Assembly (NCBI RefSeq): GCF_009720735.1
Contig: NZ_WNKU01000004.1
Coordinates: 1-64,000 of the forward strand
Length of the DNA stretch: 64,000 bases
Source: Heliobacterium mobile
GTDB lineage: Bacteria; Bacillota; Desulfitobacteriia; Heliobacteriales; Heliobacteriaceae
Direction: 5' to 3'
How positions within the stretch are numbered: the first letter of the stretch is position 1; each line of letters opens with the position of its first letter. The position numbers were made by a program, and so were the translations under genes. Under the pieces are notes generated by a model. That model did no database searches. It saw nothing but the letters and a program-made list of their open reading frames with translations, and was not told where the DNA came from. This document shows, one piece after another, positions 54,780 through 63,608 of this stretch.

Positions 54780-56310
54780 ACCCCGCCATCTCTGGATTCG
54801 GCCAAGAGATCGTATCGGAGTGATGGTCTTTGAGGATGAGGTTGGCGGCCAATTTACCGCAGGTGATGACGACGGGAACCCCTCCACCGGGATGTACGCT
54901 GGCCCCGACGAAGTAGAGGTTCTTCACATTTTCCGATGAGATATGGGGACGGAAATAGCCTGATTGAAGCAGCGTCGGCGCCAAGCCGAAGGCAGCCCCC
55001 TGATAGAGATGGAAGCGCTCTTGGAACGTATGGGGCGTGTAGATGCGTTCAAATTCGATATGTTGGCGAAGGTCGGTCAGCCCGGCCTTTTCTAATTTCT
55101 CCATGACTTTTTCACGAAACTGAGGCAAGGCGGTTTTCCAGTCGATGTCGCTGCTGAGGTTGGGTACGGGGACAAGCACATAGACGACTTCTTTATCTTC
55201 CGGGGCTACAGACGGGTCGATCCGAGTCGGTGCGTAGAGATAGATGGCGGGATCATCCGGCAATTGGCCCTGTTCAAAGATCTGATCTAAGGTTTCTTTG
55301 TAGTCGCGAGTAAAGTAAATGTTATGGACATCAAGATGATCGTACCGGCGATTGGTGCCCAAATAGAACATGAGTGCACCGCAGGAATTCGTCATGCTTT
55401 CTAACTTTTGCGGAGTATATTTGCCGCGAGAAGCGGCAGGGATTAGCTTCTCCATAGAGGTGGGGAAGTCCACATTGGAAATGACCACATCGGCATAAAG
55501 CTCTTCCCCGGTGGTCAATCGAACCCCTCGAGCCATGCCGGATTCAATCAGGATTTCCTTGACTTCACTATTTACCCGTAAAGAACCGCCGAATTCTCTG
55601 AGCAGTTTGACCAGCGCTTTGCCGATGGCATTCATGCCGCCTTTAGGATACCAGACACCGCTGACGCCGTGCTCCACATAGGCGATGATCGTGTAAATAG
55701 AGGGAGCGTCAAAAGGGGAGATGCCCAGGTAAATCGATTGGAAGGTGAGCGCGATACGCAGTCGTTCGTCCTTGATGAACCGGCTGATGTCAGAATACAT
55801 ATTGTTCAGCGTTTTTAGTTGGTACATTCCCGTCAGCGTATCGATCGTTAAAAACTCTTCCAGCTTATTAAGCGGTTTTTCAATGAACTTTTCCCGGGCG
55901 GCTACGTAACGGGTATGTATTTGAGAGAGAAACTTCAAGTAGCCGTCCACGTCATCGGGGTTGACTCGTTTAATCTCATCAAGCAGTGCTTTCATATCGC
56001 TGGGGAGGGCGAGAACCGTACCATCGTGATAATTGAGCCGGTATAAGGGGTTTAGCCGGATCAGTTCCAGATAATCTTCAATATTTCGACCGATCTCTTG
56101 AAAAAACTGGCGGAATACATCATCCATCATCATAATGGTAGGTCCAATATCGATCGTATACCCCTGCTCTTCAATCGCGCCTAACCGGCCGCCGGGAGCC
56201 GGTTCTTTTTCCAATACGGTGACGTCCCAACCTTGATGAGCGAGGCGTACGGCTGCACTTAAACCGCCTGCACCTGCACCGACGATAATGGCTTTTTGTT
56301 TATTTGACAA
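54778..56310 (-). CDS. crtN: CrtN/CrtI-family carotenoid desaturase
   Basis: A 510-residue FAD-dependent phytoene/diapophytoene desaturase. The dinucleotide-binding start is AIIVGAGAGGLSAAVRLAHQG, and the family C-terminus YFVGASVHPGGGVPVVITCGKL is complete, as are GGRLGAIEEQGYTID and GPTIMM. It introduces double bonds into a C30 or C40 carotenoid precursor; sequence alone does not fix which. The C30 form is expected in heliobacteria, which make 4,4'-diaponeurosporene. No crtM (squalene-type synthase) is in the window, so the precursor gene must be elsewhere. Confidence 0.88.
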   Translation of the reverse strand: MSNKQKAIIVGAGAGGLSAAVRLAHQGWDVTVLEKEPAPGGRLGAIEEQGYTIDIGPTIMMMDDVFRQFFQEIGRNIEDYLELIRLNPLYRLNYHDGTVLALPSDMKALLDEIKRVNPDDVDGYLKFLSQIHTRYVAAREKFIEKPLNKLEEFLTIDTLTGMYQLKTLNNMYSDISRFIKDERLRIALTFQSIYLGISPFDAPSIYTIIAYVEHGVSGVWYPKGGMNAIGKALVKLLREFGGSLRVNSEVKEILIESGMARGVRLTTGEELYADVVISNVDFPTSMEKLIPAASRGKYTPQKLESMTNSCGALMFYLGTNRRYDHLDVHNIYFTRDYKETLDQIFEQGQLPDDPAIYLYAPTRIDPSVAPEDKEVVYVLVPVPNLSSDIDWKTALPQFREKVMEKLEKAGLTDLRQHIEFERIYTPHTFQERFHLYQGAAFGLAPTLLQSGYFRPHISSENVKNLYFVGASVHPGGGVPVVITCGKLAANLILKDHHSDTISWPNPEMAG

Positions 56311-56554
56311 AACTCATCATCCTTTAATTAAACATAGTAACAATTACTAATAACTATAAGATACCAGGTTTACCTGCCAAATACAATCCTCTAGTTTGAG
56401 CATGTAGTTCATATTCCTCATATATTCAACATTTAGCTTACGAATACGCTTTCGGCCATTAAAACAAAAAAGAAAAAGCCGAGAAGAGGCACAAGTGTGG
56501 TTGCTTCATCGGCTTAGTTATTTCCGGAGGATGGTCTAAGGACAGTATTCTTTT

Positions 56555-56836
56555 TTAGCGAACTCGTATTTTCACCGGGCCGAGAATGACTGCCTTGCAG
56601 GCTAACCGGACACCGTCATCAATGCGGTCAAAAAGCTCGTCCACCTCGTCGATGTCAGGTTCACTCAGGTTCTCTTCGCCTTCTAACACGGTGACTTGGC
56701 AAACGCCGCAGCGACCGTCTTTACAACTGTATTCGATATCAACGCCGTTTTTCAGGCCTGCTTCCAGGAGAGTGGTTCCTTCAGCAGCTTGCACAGAAAT
56801 TTCTCCATCGTGGGTTACGAACGTAACAGGGATCAT
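56555..56836 (-). CDS. [2Fe-2S] plant-type ferredoxin
   Basis: 93 residues. The ligands follow C-x4-C-x2-C...C: CKDGRCGVCQV with a fourth cysteine in RLACKAV near residue 80. The sequence matches chloroplast- and xylene-type ferredoxins more than clostridial adrenodoxin-like ones. It could supply electrons to a redox enzyme such as a carotenoid or nitrogen-linked oxidoreductase, but the partner is not known. It stands 81 bases upstream of the pyruvate kinase on the other side. Confidence 0.9.
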   Translation of the reverse strand: MIPVTFVTHDGEISVQAAEGTTLLEAGLKNGVDIEYSCKDGRCGVCQVTVLEGEENLSEPDIDEVDELFDRIDDGVRLACKAVILGPVKIRVR

Positions 56837-56916
56837 TCGTCAAATCACCTCCGATGGATAGTATTCCATTCCCAGCCCTTGTTTCCTTTTGAAATCCGAA
56901 TAAAAGTCCAGAGATG

Positions 56917-58788
56917 CTAGGCCTCTTCAAAAATCCCGTGCTGTTCGGTGAACTCCCTGAAGATCTGCCGCTTTTTGATCTGGTGTCGTTCTTCTGCACA
57001 GAGTAGGGTCGATAAAGTTTTTACCGCATCAAGAATATGAGGACCTTTGTTCAACATGACGCAGTCGGCTCGGTGCGACATGGCGGCGTCCGTAATTTCC
57101 GCCCTCGCCGGTAAACCTGTCTTCGCCAAGGTTTCTAGAACCTGCGTTGCCCAGATGACGGGAATATGGGCGGCTTCACAAAGGCACAAAATATCCTCCT
57201 GCACGAGGGCGAGGTTTTCAAAGCCTACTTCAACCGCGAGGTCTCCTCGGGCGATCATGATGCCAAAACTGGGAAAGTCTAAACCTGCCAAAAGAAGTTG
57301 GGCAAGGCGGTGGATCGCTTCGCTCGTTTCGATTTTGGCGATGACGCCGATATCAGGTCGACCGAGTTCAGTGAGGGCCGTTTTCAAATCCAGCAGATCT
57401 TTCGGTCGGTGGACAAAGGAAAGGCCCACAGCGTCGGCATGTTCGATGACAAAGTTTAAATCCTGCCGATCCTGCTCGGTCAAAGCGGGAAGTTCGAGGA
57501 GCGAGTCGGGGAAGTTGAGACCTTTCTCCGATTTGATGCGGCCTCTTCGATGTTCCGGTGAAAAAATCTTCAGTTCCAGATGGTCATCGAATGTACGTTG
57601 GACGATGGCTCCAATTTTCCCATCATCGATAAATACCCGCTGATCTGGTTCTACATAGAGAAGCGCTTCAGGTAGTGTGCAACTGATCCCGGCCGGCTTT
57701 TCCGTGGAAGCTGGATGACCGCACCGGTTGGGGTCGCTGTACAAGCGCAGTATATCGCCAGCCGTGACTTCGACTCGAACAGGCTGAGGAACAACCGGCC
57801 CCATCACAAAGGTCAAGCCGTTGTCCCCGTTGAGCAGGATCCCTTCCTGTACGTAGGCAGTTCGTTCCAAACCAACCCTGACCCGTGAAGGACTGATCCG
57901 TTCGATAACATGCAATACTCTTTTCCGTTCCCGAGTATCCATAAAGGACAGTTTGTTCCCAATCCGTAGACGGTCTATCCCCGGTTGATTCGGAAGGGCT
58001 ATCACAAAGCGGATGTTGTCTCCGCGGTCGTCGATCAAATGGCTTTGGGCAGCTTCAGCATCCAGATAACCTTCCAATAACCGGTGCGGAAATCCCATGA
58101 GATCTCGAGGGACAGCAAGTTTTAGGGGACAGATCTCCTTCTCAAGGGGACCGGTACGAATCTTGGGCCCTCCTAAATCCATCATGATGCGGCAGTTCCG
58201 TCCGGTTCCTTCGCCCCGTTGTTCGAGGTGCTCTTCAGCCTTACGAATGGCCTGGATGATCTGCTTCCATTCGTAAGGGCTTTCATGGGCGCAATTAATC
58301 CGGGCCATATCCATGCCGTTGAGGAGCAATTCTTCTAAGAGTTCGTGAACCCGCAGGCAAGAGGAATCCAAGGTGACCATGATCCGGGTGGCCCGGTGGC
58401 CCCGCGGTCGTCCCAAGAGTCGCTGGCTTCTCGCCGCAAGCAGTTGGCGGGCTTTGATCGAGTCTGGTTTTAGCAATCTGTCCTCCGAAGGGATCAATCC
58501 AAGGTGGCGGAGAACTCCGTTTAAAGCGGCTAACACACTTCCCTCTAGCCGTCCGAGTGAGGAAAGCCCATACTCGGCGAGGGCAAGTTGCAGATCAAAG
58601 ATATCATGGCGTCGTAGAGATAAATAGGCGAGGAGGTTGTCACAGCTGTATTGTGCATCTAGAGCATGATACGGAAATCGGGAACAACCTTGTTGAGCTT
58701 GTTCGATGATGACGTTATACAAGGTGCCGAGTTGCTCCGCCAAGCGTACTCGCAGCGGGTCTCTATCGTCATAACTCCGGTGGCTCAT
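56917..58788 (-). CDS. pyk: Atypical pyruvate kinase with N-terminal extension and no C-terminal domain
   Basis: 623 residues. A helical N-terminal extension of about 130 residues precedes the catalytic core. Pyruvate kinase motifs are present but altered: GMDMARINCAHES (usually GM-x-x-x-R-x-N-x-S-H), MMDLGGPKIRTG, GLNFPDS, LSFVHRPKD, the catalytic lysine in IAKIETSEA, metal-binding MIARGDLAVEVG and the end block IWATQVLETLAKTGLPARAE. It converts phosphoenolpyruvate and ADP to pyruvate and ATP. The usual C-terminal allosteric domain (about 110-130 residues) is missing. Extended variants of this kind occur in some phototrophs and plants. The direction or control may differ from standard pyruvate kinase. 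Confidence 0.82.
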   Translation of the reverse strand: MSHRSYDDRDPLRVRLAEQLGTLYNVIIEQAQQGCSRFPYHALDAQYSCDNLLAYLSLRRHDIFDLQLALAEYGLSSLGRLEGSVLAALNGVLRHLGLIPSEDRLLKPDSIKARQLLAARSQRLLGRPRGHRATRIMVTLDSSCLRVHELLEELLLNGMDMARINCAHESPYEWKQIIQAIRKAEEHLEQRGEGTGRNCRIMMDLGGPKIRTGPLEKEICPLKLAVPRDLMGFPHRLLEGYLDAEAAQSHLIDDRGDNIRFVIALPNQPGIDRLRIGNKLSFMDTRERKRVLHVIERISPSRVRVGLERTAYVQEGILLNGDNGLTFVMGPVVPQPVRVEVTAGDILRLYSDPNRCGHPASTEKPAGISCTLPEALLYVEPDQRVFIDDGKIGAIVQRTFDDHLELKIFSPEHRRGRIKSEKGLNFPDSLLELPALTEQDRQDLNFVIEHADAVGLSFVHRPKDLLDLKTALTELGRPDIGVIAKIETSEAIHRLAQLLLAGLDFPSFGIMIARGDLAVEVGFENLALVQEDILCLCEAAHIPVIWATQVLETLAKTGLPARAEITDAAMSHRADCVMLNKGPHILDAVKTLSTLLCAEERHQIKKRQIFREFTEQHGIFEEA

Positions 58789-59113
58789 GCATCATTCCCT
58801 CCTGTTTGAACATGTCGGTAACGATAGCTTGGCATATGAGTAGTGTATCTTGTCACAAGACTAAAAGGCAATTATGGGAATGTAAAAAAAGGATTAAATC
58901 ACATTTGTGGATCGTCCAACGGGGTGTGTACGCAGAGCAGCTCCATAGGTGACTTGATAAATGAGAGATTGTTCTCAAGGTCATACACGACTCGGAAAGG
59001 AAGGTCATAACATATAGAATAGACTATAAATAAGTCTTTTTACTGGGGTAATGGGGATGATTGCGCTTAAGGGAAAAAACTGACGAGGTGAGGTTAGAAA
59101 GGAGGAATTAAAT
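58789..59113. other. Intergenic region between pyruvate kinase and a small gene
   Basis: About 325 bases between divergent genes with no terminator or RNA that I recognise. It should contain both promoters. Confidence 0.35.
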
Positions 59114-59275
59114 ATGATCGTGCTGTCTCTGTGCACAAGCGGCTGCTGCCCGACAGTGGAAATCGTCGAGGGGATGGTCGTAATCCAAGATGACCATGGC
59201 GGAAAAGTGTCGCTGACCCGGGAGCAGGTGAAAATCTTAGTCGACCGCTTCCCGCAGATTGAGGGGATGTTCTAA
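59114..59275 (+). CDS. Small protein of 53 codons, unknown
   Basis: AAAGGAGG stands before the ATG at 59114, and the stop overlaps the ATG of the next gene (TAATG). The product has CTSGCCPTVEIV near its start (three cysteines that could bind metal) and a short acidic helix at the end. No family is recognised, but the ribosome binding site and coupling to the next gene support it. Confidence 0.6.
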   Translation: MIVLSLCTSGCCPTVEIVEGMVVIQDDHGGKVSLTREQVKILVDRFPQIEGMF

Positions 59276-59580
59276 TGCTGGTCGATCTGCTTTTTGCTTT
59301 GGCCATCCGTTTTTTTGTGTTTGATTTCATTTTATTCAAGCCGGTCCGGGAACGCCTGAAAAGCCTGCATTATCTCTTGAAAAAGTTGCTCAGCTGTCCT
59401 TTTTGCCAGGGCTTTTGGTGTGGTCTCTTTGTATACCTTTGGAACCACTATCCCTTCTATTCCTTCGCGGAGTTTATTCAGTTTGGTTTTATCGTTGCCT
59501 TTTGTGCCTTTACATGGAGTGTAGTCATGCATCCCTTGATCGAGTACTTTGAAAAAGATCGGGACATTCACTTGACCTAG
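59275..59580 (+). CDS. Small membrane protein with CPFCQGFWCG motif (DUF1360-like)
   Basis: 101 residues, mostly hydrophobic, with three membrane segments and the motif LLSCPFCQGFWCGLFVYLW near its middle. The C-P-x-C...W-C/V pattern resembles DUF1360-type sporulation-associated membrane proteins. It is translationally coupled to the 53-codon gene just upstream. Function unknown. Confidence 0.6.
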   Translation: MLVDLLFALAIRFFVFDFILFKPVRERLKSLHYLLKKLLSCPFCQGFWCGLFVYLWNHYPFYSFAEFIQFGFIVAFCAFTWSVVMHPLIEYFEKDRDIHLT

Positions 59581-59757
59581 AGGGAATAGGGAACTGATCG
59601 AGAGCCGGGAAAAGCGTTCTTCCCGGTTTTTTTGTGTATCGGAATTTCTCGGATGCGAATCTTTTGCTTGTGAATGCAAAAGGGGCTATATTACACTGAA
59701 TTTGGGATTATATTGAAATGTCGGGTTTTGCAATGATTGAAATGGGAGGACCCGTTG

Positions 59758-61098
59758 ATGGATCGATGGAAACCAGTGCTGCAACGATTGGAAGAGCAAT
59801 TCTGCATTTCGCCTGAGATGATGCAAGAGGTCGCTCAAAAATTTCAAAACGCCATCGGAGCGGGTCTAGCCAGCCAAAAGAGTTCGCTGAAAATGCTTCC
59901 CTCCTACCTGGCGCGACCGACAGGGCAGGAGCAGGGGCTGTTCTTGGCCCTCGACTTTGGCGGGACGAATGTTCGAGTGTCCCAAGTGGAACTGGGGGGA
60001 AATGGACGAATCCGAGTCTTGCGGCGCGTCGCTAAACCTATTAAAGGGCCGAAGGGCGATTATGACTATACGCAAAAACAAGTGACGGCGGAAGAGCTCT
60101 TCAACTTTTTAGCCTCCTTGATCGCCGAAGCCGTCGAGGGGCACACCGGAGAGCCGATTCGATTGGGCCATACCTTTTCGTTTCCGAGCCGCCAGAAAGA
60201 CATCGGCCATGCGGAACTGATTCACTGGGCGAAAGAGTTTTGCACCAGCGGTGTAGAGGGACAAGATGTAGGGCAACTCCTCACCGAGGCCTTAGCTCGC
60301 AAGGGCTTAGACGGACGAGTCGAACCGGTAGCGATCATCAACGACACGGTAGGAACGTTGTTAACGGCGGCCTATGGAGACGAGGATGCTGATATTGGTA
60401 CGATTCTCGGCACCGGCCATAACACATGCTACGTGGAAACAAACCCTATTTTTGGCAAAGGGCCGATGATTATCAACATGGAATCAGGGAACTTTGATCG
60501 ATTGCCCTTTACGGCTTATGACGACGCTTTAGATTCGTACAGTCACAAGCCAGGGGAACAGCGACTGGAAAAGATGGTGAGCGGTCATTATGTGGGCGAA
60601 CTGGTGCGTTGTATGCTGCTTGACCTGATGGAAAAGGAAGGCTGGTTGGGTTTACCGGAACAAGGGATCTTTGCCCGGCCTTTCGCCATTCGCGCGGAGG
60701 ATTTATCTCTCTGGCTGTCAGACCGGAGCACAGATCTCGAAGAAATCGAGCGGTGGCTGCACCTTCGGGCTTCGATCAATACATCGAAGTTTGACGAACG
60801 CTATACGCTGCGATCTTTGGCCGAGATGGTGGTTCAGCGATCGGCCCGACTCGTCGCAGCAACCTATCTCGCTGTGCTGAATCATCGGGATCCTGAAGCA
60901 AAGTCAAGTCATACCATCGCTGTAGACGGTTCGCTCTATGAGAGAATGCCGGGTTACAGGAAGGCCTTACAGGAAGCCTTGACCGAAGCGCAGGGGAGTC
61001 ACCCGGTTGAAGTAAAAGTGCGTTTAACGAAGGCGGGGTCGGAAGTGGGGGCAGCCATCGCTGCGGCGGTCGTATCGTCTCGGCGAAGGCTGCCATAA
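59758..61098 (+). CDS. Hexokinase (eukaryote-type family)
   Basis: 446 residues from the ATG at 59758 (GGGAGGA seven bases upstream; the TTG at 59737 adds seven residues). The family motifs are complete: phosphate-1 LALDFGGTNVRV, sugar-binding FSFPSRQKDIGHAELIHWAKEF, IINDTVGTLLTAAYG, ILGTGHNTCYVE and NMESGNFD (usually E-W-G-x-F). It phosphorylates glucose or another hexose with ATP. Most bacteria use the unrelated glucokinase family instead, so this group is unusual here. A terminator follows at 61107. Confidence 0.88.
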   Translation: MDRWKPVLQRLEEQFCISPEMMQEVAQKFQNAIGAGLASQKSSLKMLPSYLARPTGQEQGLFLALDFGGTNVRVSQVELGGNGRIRVLRRVAKPIKGPKGDYDYTQKQVTAEELFNFLASLIAEAVEGHTGEPIRLGHTFSFPSRQKDIGHAELIHWAKEFCTSGVEGQDVGQLLTEALARKGLDGRVEPVAIINDTVGTLLTAAYGDEDADIGTILGTGHNTCYVETNPIFGKGPMIINMESGNFDRLPFTAYDDALDSYSHKPGEQRLEKMVSGHYVGELVRCMLLDLMEKEGWLGLPEQGIFARPFAIRAEDLSLWLSDRSTDLEEIERWLHLRASINTSKFDERYTLRSLAEMVVQRSARLVAATYLAVLNHRDPEAKSSHTIAVDGSLYERMPGYRKALQEALTEAQGSHPVEVKVRLTKAGSEVGAAIAAAVVSSRRRLP

Positions 61099-61106
61099 AA
61101 AAGAGA

Positions 61107-61136
61107 AAATCTCCCGCCTAGATAGGCGGGAGATTT
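61107..61136 (+). terminator. Terminator after hexokinase
   Basis: AAATCTCCCGCC pairs exactly with GGCGGGAGATTT across six bases and is followed by ATCAAT, a poor T-tract but a strong stem. Confidence 0.75.
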
Positions 61137-61240
61137 ATCAATAAATAAACAAAAGTGATACATTGCATTTAAATTCAGAATACCATTACAATAGAGTTGC
61201 AGTTTTTCAGGAAAGTGCTTGATAGGAAGAGGGAGTAGGC

Positions 61241-61924
61241 ATGCAACAGACGATTTTGCTCGTCGATGACAACGCCACTTTCCGAGCTAGTATCCGGCAA
61301 GTTTTGATTTCCAGCGGATTTGAACTGCTGGAAGCAGCCGAAGGCAACGAAATGATGGCCAAACTGGATAATCTTCTTCCCAAAAAACCGAATCTAATTT
61401 TGATGGATTACATACTGCCCGGATTGGATGGCTTTCAGTTGACGAGACAGTTGAAAGCTGACGATATGTATAAATCAGTTCCTATCGTCATTGTCACCGG
61501 ACGGGCGACTCGTCAGGTCATCGAGAACGCCTTAGCCCTCGGCGTATCTGATCTGATCGCGAAACCGATCAACCCCGATACGATGCTGACCAAAATCCAG
61601 CGAGCCCTTGCCCAAGACCGCAGAACGAAGCTGGTGAGCCACAGCTTTTCCGTCATCATGCTCATGTTTAGTTTTGTCGTCGGGGAAGACCGTGCCATCG
61701 ACGAATCGAACGACTATGAGCGGGTGATGGAACTGATCCAAGGGGCACTCCGTACCGACGATATGGTGGTCAATGTGTCCCAACAAGCGGTGGTGATCAT
61801 TCTGCCAGCCACTCAACGGGACGGAGCTGAAGTGGTCTTACGCCGGCTCGATGACCGTTTGAATTCGCGATACAAAAAAGGAGAGCAGCTCTCCTGGTTT
61901 TATACCTGTCATTCCTTCCCCTAA
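61241..61924 (+). CDS. Response regulator with degenerate GGDEF-like tail
   Basis: 227 residues. The receiver domain has LLVDDNATFRAS, the phospho-acceptor aspartate in LMDYILPGLDGF and the lysine in AKPINPD. The C-terminal 100 residues (about LRTDDMVVNVSQQAVVIILPATQRDGAEVVLRRLDDRL) follow the end of a GGDEF domain (the usual R-x-x-D...G-G-D-E-F-x-x-x-L-P-x-T) but lack GGDEF itself, so cyclic-di-GMP synthesis is unlikely. It may bind a partner instead. No kinase gene is adjacent. The stop is seven bases from the next gene on the other strand. Confidence 0.85.
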   Translation: MQQTILLVDDNATFRASIRQVLISSGFELLEAAEGNEMMAKLDNLLPKKPNLILMDYILPGLDGFQLTRQLKADDMYKSVPIVIVTGRATRQVIENALALGVSDLIAKPINPDTMLTKIQRALAQDRRTKLVSHSFSVIMLMFSFVVGEDRAIDESNDYERVMELIQGALRTDDMVVNVSQQAVVIILPATQRDGAEVVLRRLDDRLNSRYKKGEQLSWFYTCHSFP

Positions 61925-61930
61925 AAGGGA

Positions 61931-62173
61931 CTAGTTAAATTTCCCGTTCGGTGAAGTGAGCCGTTCGGAAAAAGTCTTAAATTCCTGGGTCAAGCCGTTG
62001 CTTTCGATGAAGGCCAGAAAAAGGTTGTTCATCGATATGGCTTCGTCGAGGCGTTGGACAAGTTCCCGCGTTCGTTTCTGCAGATCATCCGTCCGTTTCT
62101 CCATATCCTGCATACGTCGATGCAGTTCTCCGCTCTGCACTTCGAGTTCCTGAGTCCGTTCCTCAAGTGACAT
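61931..62173 (-). CDS. Small coiled-coil protein
   Basis: 80 residues from the ATG at 62173 (AAAGGCGGG upstream). The first 50 residues are a charged coiled coil with heptads (ERTQELEVQSGELHRRMQDM, KRTRELVQRLDE). The end is compact and less charged. It is probably an oligomer-forming scaffold or adaptor. Convergent with the response regulator; function unknown. Confidence 0.55.
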   Translation of the reverse strand: MSLEERTQELEVQSGELHRRMQDMEKRTDDLQKRTRELVQRLDEAISMNNLFLAFIESNGLTQEFKTFSERLTSPNGKFN

Positions 62174-62300
62174 ACGTTTCCCGCCTTTCATTACGCGACA
62201 CAAATTCTGACGGCGAAAAGGTTTGTATATTCTTTATAGTAACATTGTAAATGTTATCGAAATGCTTGTCGATAATCCTTTGGTGGTTTTATCCATAAAA

Positions 62301-62334
62301 AGAGCCGCCCATTCTCAAGATAATGAGCGGCTCT
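62301..62334 (-). terminator. Terminator after the lytic transglycosylase gene
   Basis: AGAGCCGC and GCGGCTCT pair on the minus strand and are followed by TTTTTAT, 13 bases past the stop. Confidence 0.7.
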
Positions 62335-62346
62335 GAGCGTATATAT

Positions 62347-63009
62347 TTATCCTAAGGCTGTTTGGGCCTCTTGCTGATACCGTAACACCCGGGGAACATA
62401 GGCTTGTGTTTCGGAAAAAGGCGGGATTCCTCCATACTTGGAGACGTTGCCAGGACCGGCATTGTAGGCGGCGAGGGCCAATTCCACGTTGCCCCCAAAC
62501 TTATCCAGCATTTGTCGCAGGTAACGGACACCGCCGTCGATATTTTGGGCCGGATCGAAGGCATCGATAACACCGAGTGAACGGGCTGTACCGGGCATGA
62601 GTTGCATGAGCCCTGCCGCGCCGGTCGGCGATACATCGCGCGGATTGAAGCTGGATTCAGCCTTGATCACACCCCAGACCAGTGTGGGGTCCACATTATA
62701 TTTTTGGGCGGTCTTGCGAATCAAATCGCTGTACTGACCGGCAGGAATGTTTTTCTGTGCAGCGTAGGCTTTACCAGCCTGTTGGGAATTTACAGCCGCC
62801 GTGGACGAAGTAGTCACCATGTTCCTGTTCAATAGCAGATCCGAGGCCGTGGCGACGTCCAGCCGGTTCGGGGTTGCAGGCGAAAAGCTTCCAAAGGCTT
62901 GAGCTTTGATCGTGGCCTGCAAGGTTGCGGCAAAATCGGCGAAGGAGTCCCCTTTGGGACACTGCGCTTGCACCTGCTGGCGAATCGCTTCAATTCCCGA
63001 AACAACCAT
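62347..63009 (-). CDS. Lytic transglycosylase with SLT domain
   Basis: 220 residues from the ATG at 63009 (GGAGGTGG upstream; the GTG at 63030 stands before that site). The C-terminal SLT domain (about 95-220) has the catalytic glutamate in [21 protein letters not shown], plus [10 protein letters not shown] and [13 protein letters not shown]. It cuts peptidoglycan. The N-terminal 90 residues have no signal peptide, so export may be by another route or the enzyme acts in spore formation. Asn/Gln stretches are absent. Confidence 0.88.
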   Translation of the reverse strand: MVVSGIEAIRQQVQAQCPKGDSFADFAATLQATIKAQAFGSFSPATPNRLDVATASDLLLNRNMVTTSSTAAVNSQQAGKAYAAQKNIPAGQYSDLIRKTAQKYNVDPTLVWGVIKAESSFNPRDVSPTGAAGLMQLMPGTARSLGVIDAFDPAQNIDGGVRYLRQMLDKFGGNVELALAAYNAGPGNVSKYGGIPPFSETQAYVPRVLRYQQEAQTALG

Positions 63010-63273
63010 GTCATCCACCTCCTGTTTCACTATACCCCGATTGGGATGAGCCTGTAAAGGGTGGAAACTGAGGAAAAATGCAAAAATATGTAAAAGTGGC
63101 GTTCGTCCTCACAGCGGCGGCACATTGGGCATTCTTTACACGCGCTGATTCATGATATATCTCTCTTGGACGGGCGCCGGATCCTCTTGGGGTGCATAGA
63201 ATGCAGTCCGGCGGTTTCAGGAGCGGGATCCAATGTCCATACTAGGAAATAGGCATTATTATGAGGTGATCCG

Positions 63274-63507
63274 ATGAATTTAGGTAATGTATTGCCCGTA
63301 TGTTCTGCATGTCGGTGTACACCTCCCGAAGGGCTCACCGGGGGGATCTGGCTCAAAGGCCTTTTTCTCTGTGGGGACTGCTTGAAAAATCTCTCCGAAT
63401 GGCAGGAGAATGAGCGTCCATACCTCCTGTTGAAGGAAAGTTTGGCAGGGTTATGGCGGCACCATCCAGCGTGGCGGCAGCATTTGGCGTACGGCGGCAA
63501 ATCATGA
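63274..63507 (+). CDS. csfB: Gin-type anti-sigma-G protein
   Basis: 77 residues. Zinc ligands follow the Gin pattern: CSACRC near residue 10 and FLCGDCLKNL near residue 36, in a fold that binds and holds back sporulation sigma-G. It is followed by an Orn/Lys/Arg decarboxylase gene, as in the csfB-yaaO region of Bacillus. This supports a spore-forming Firmicute. Confidence 0.8.
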   Translation: MNLGNVLPVCSACRCTPPEGLTGGIWLKGLFLCGDCLKNLSEWQENERPYLLLKESLAGLWRHHPAWRQHLAYGGKS

Positions 63508-63608
63508 TAAAATAACAATTATAAACAAATAGACGAATAGGCGAAGGCCTTCGATCATCGCTGCTGCTTTTGCCTATTTAAGAATATGAACGTATCGGAG
63601 GTCACAGG

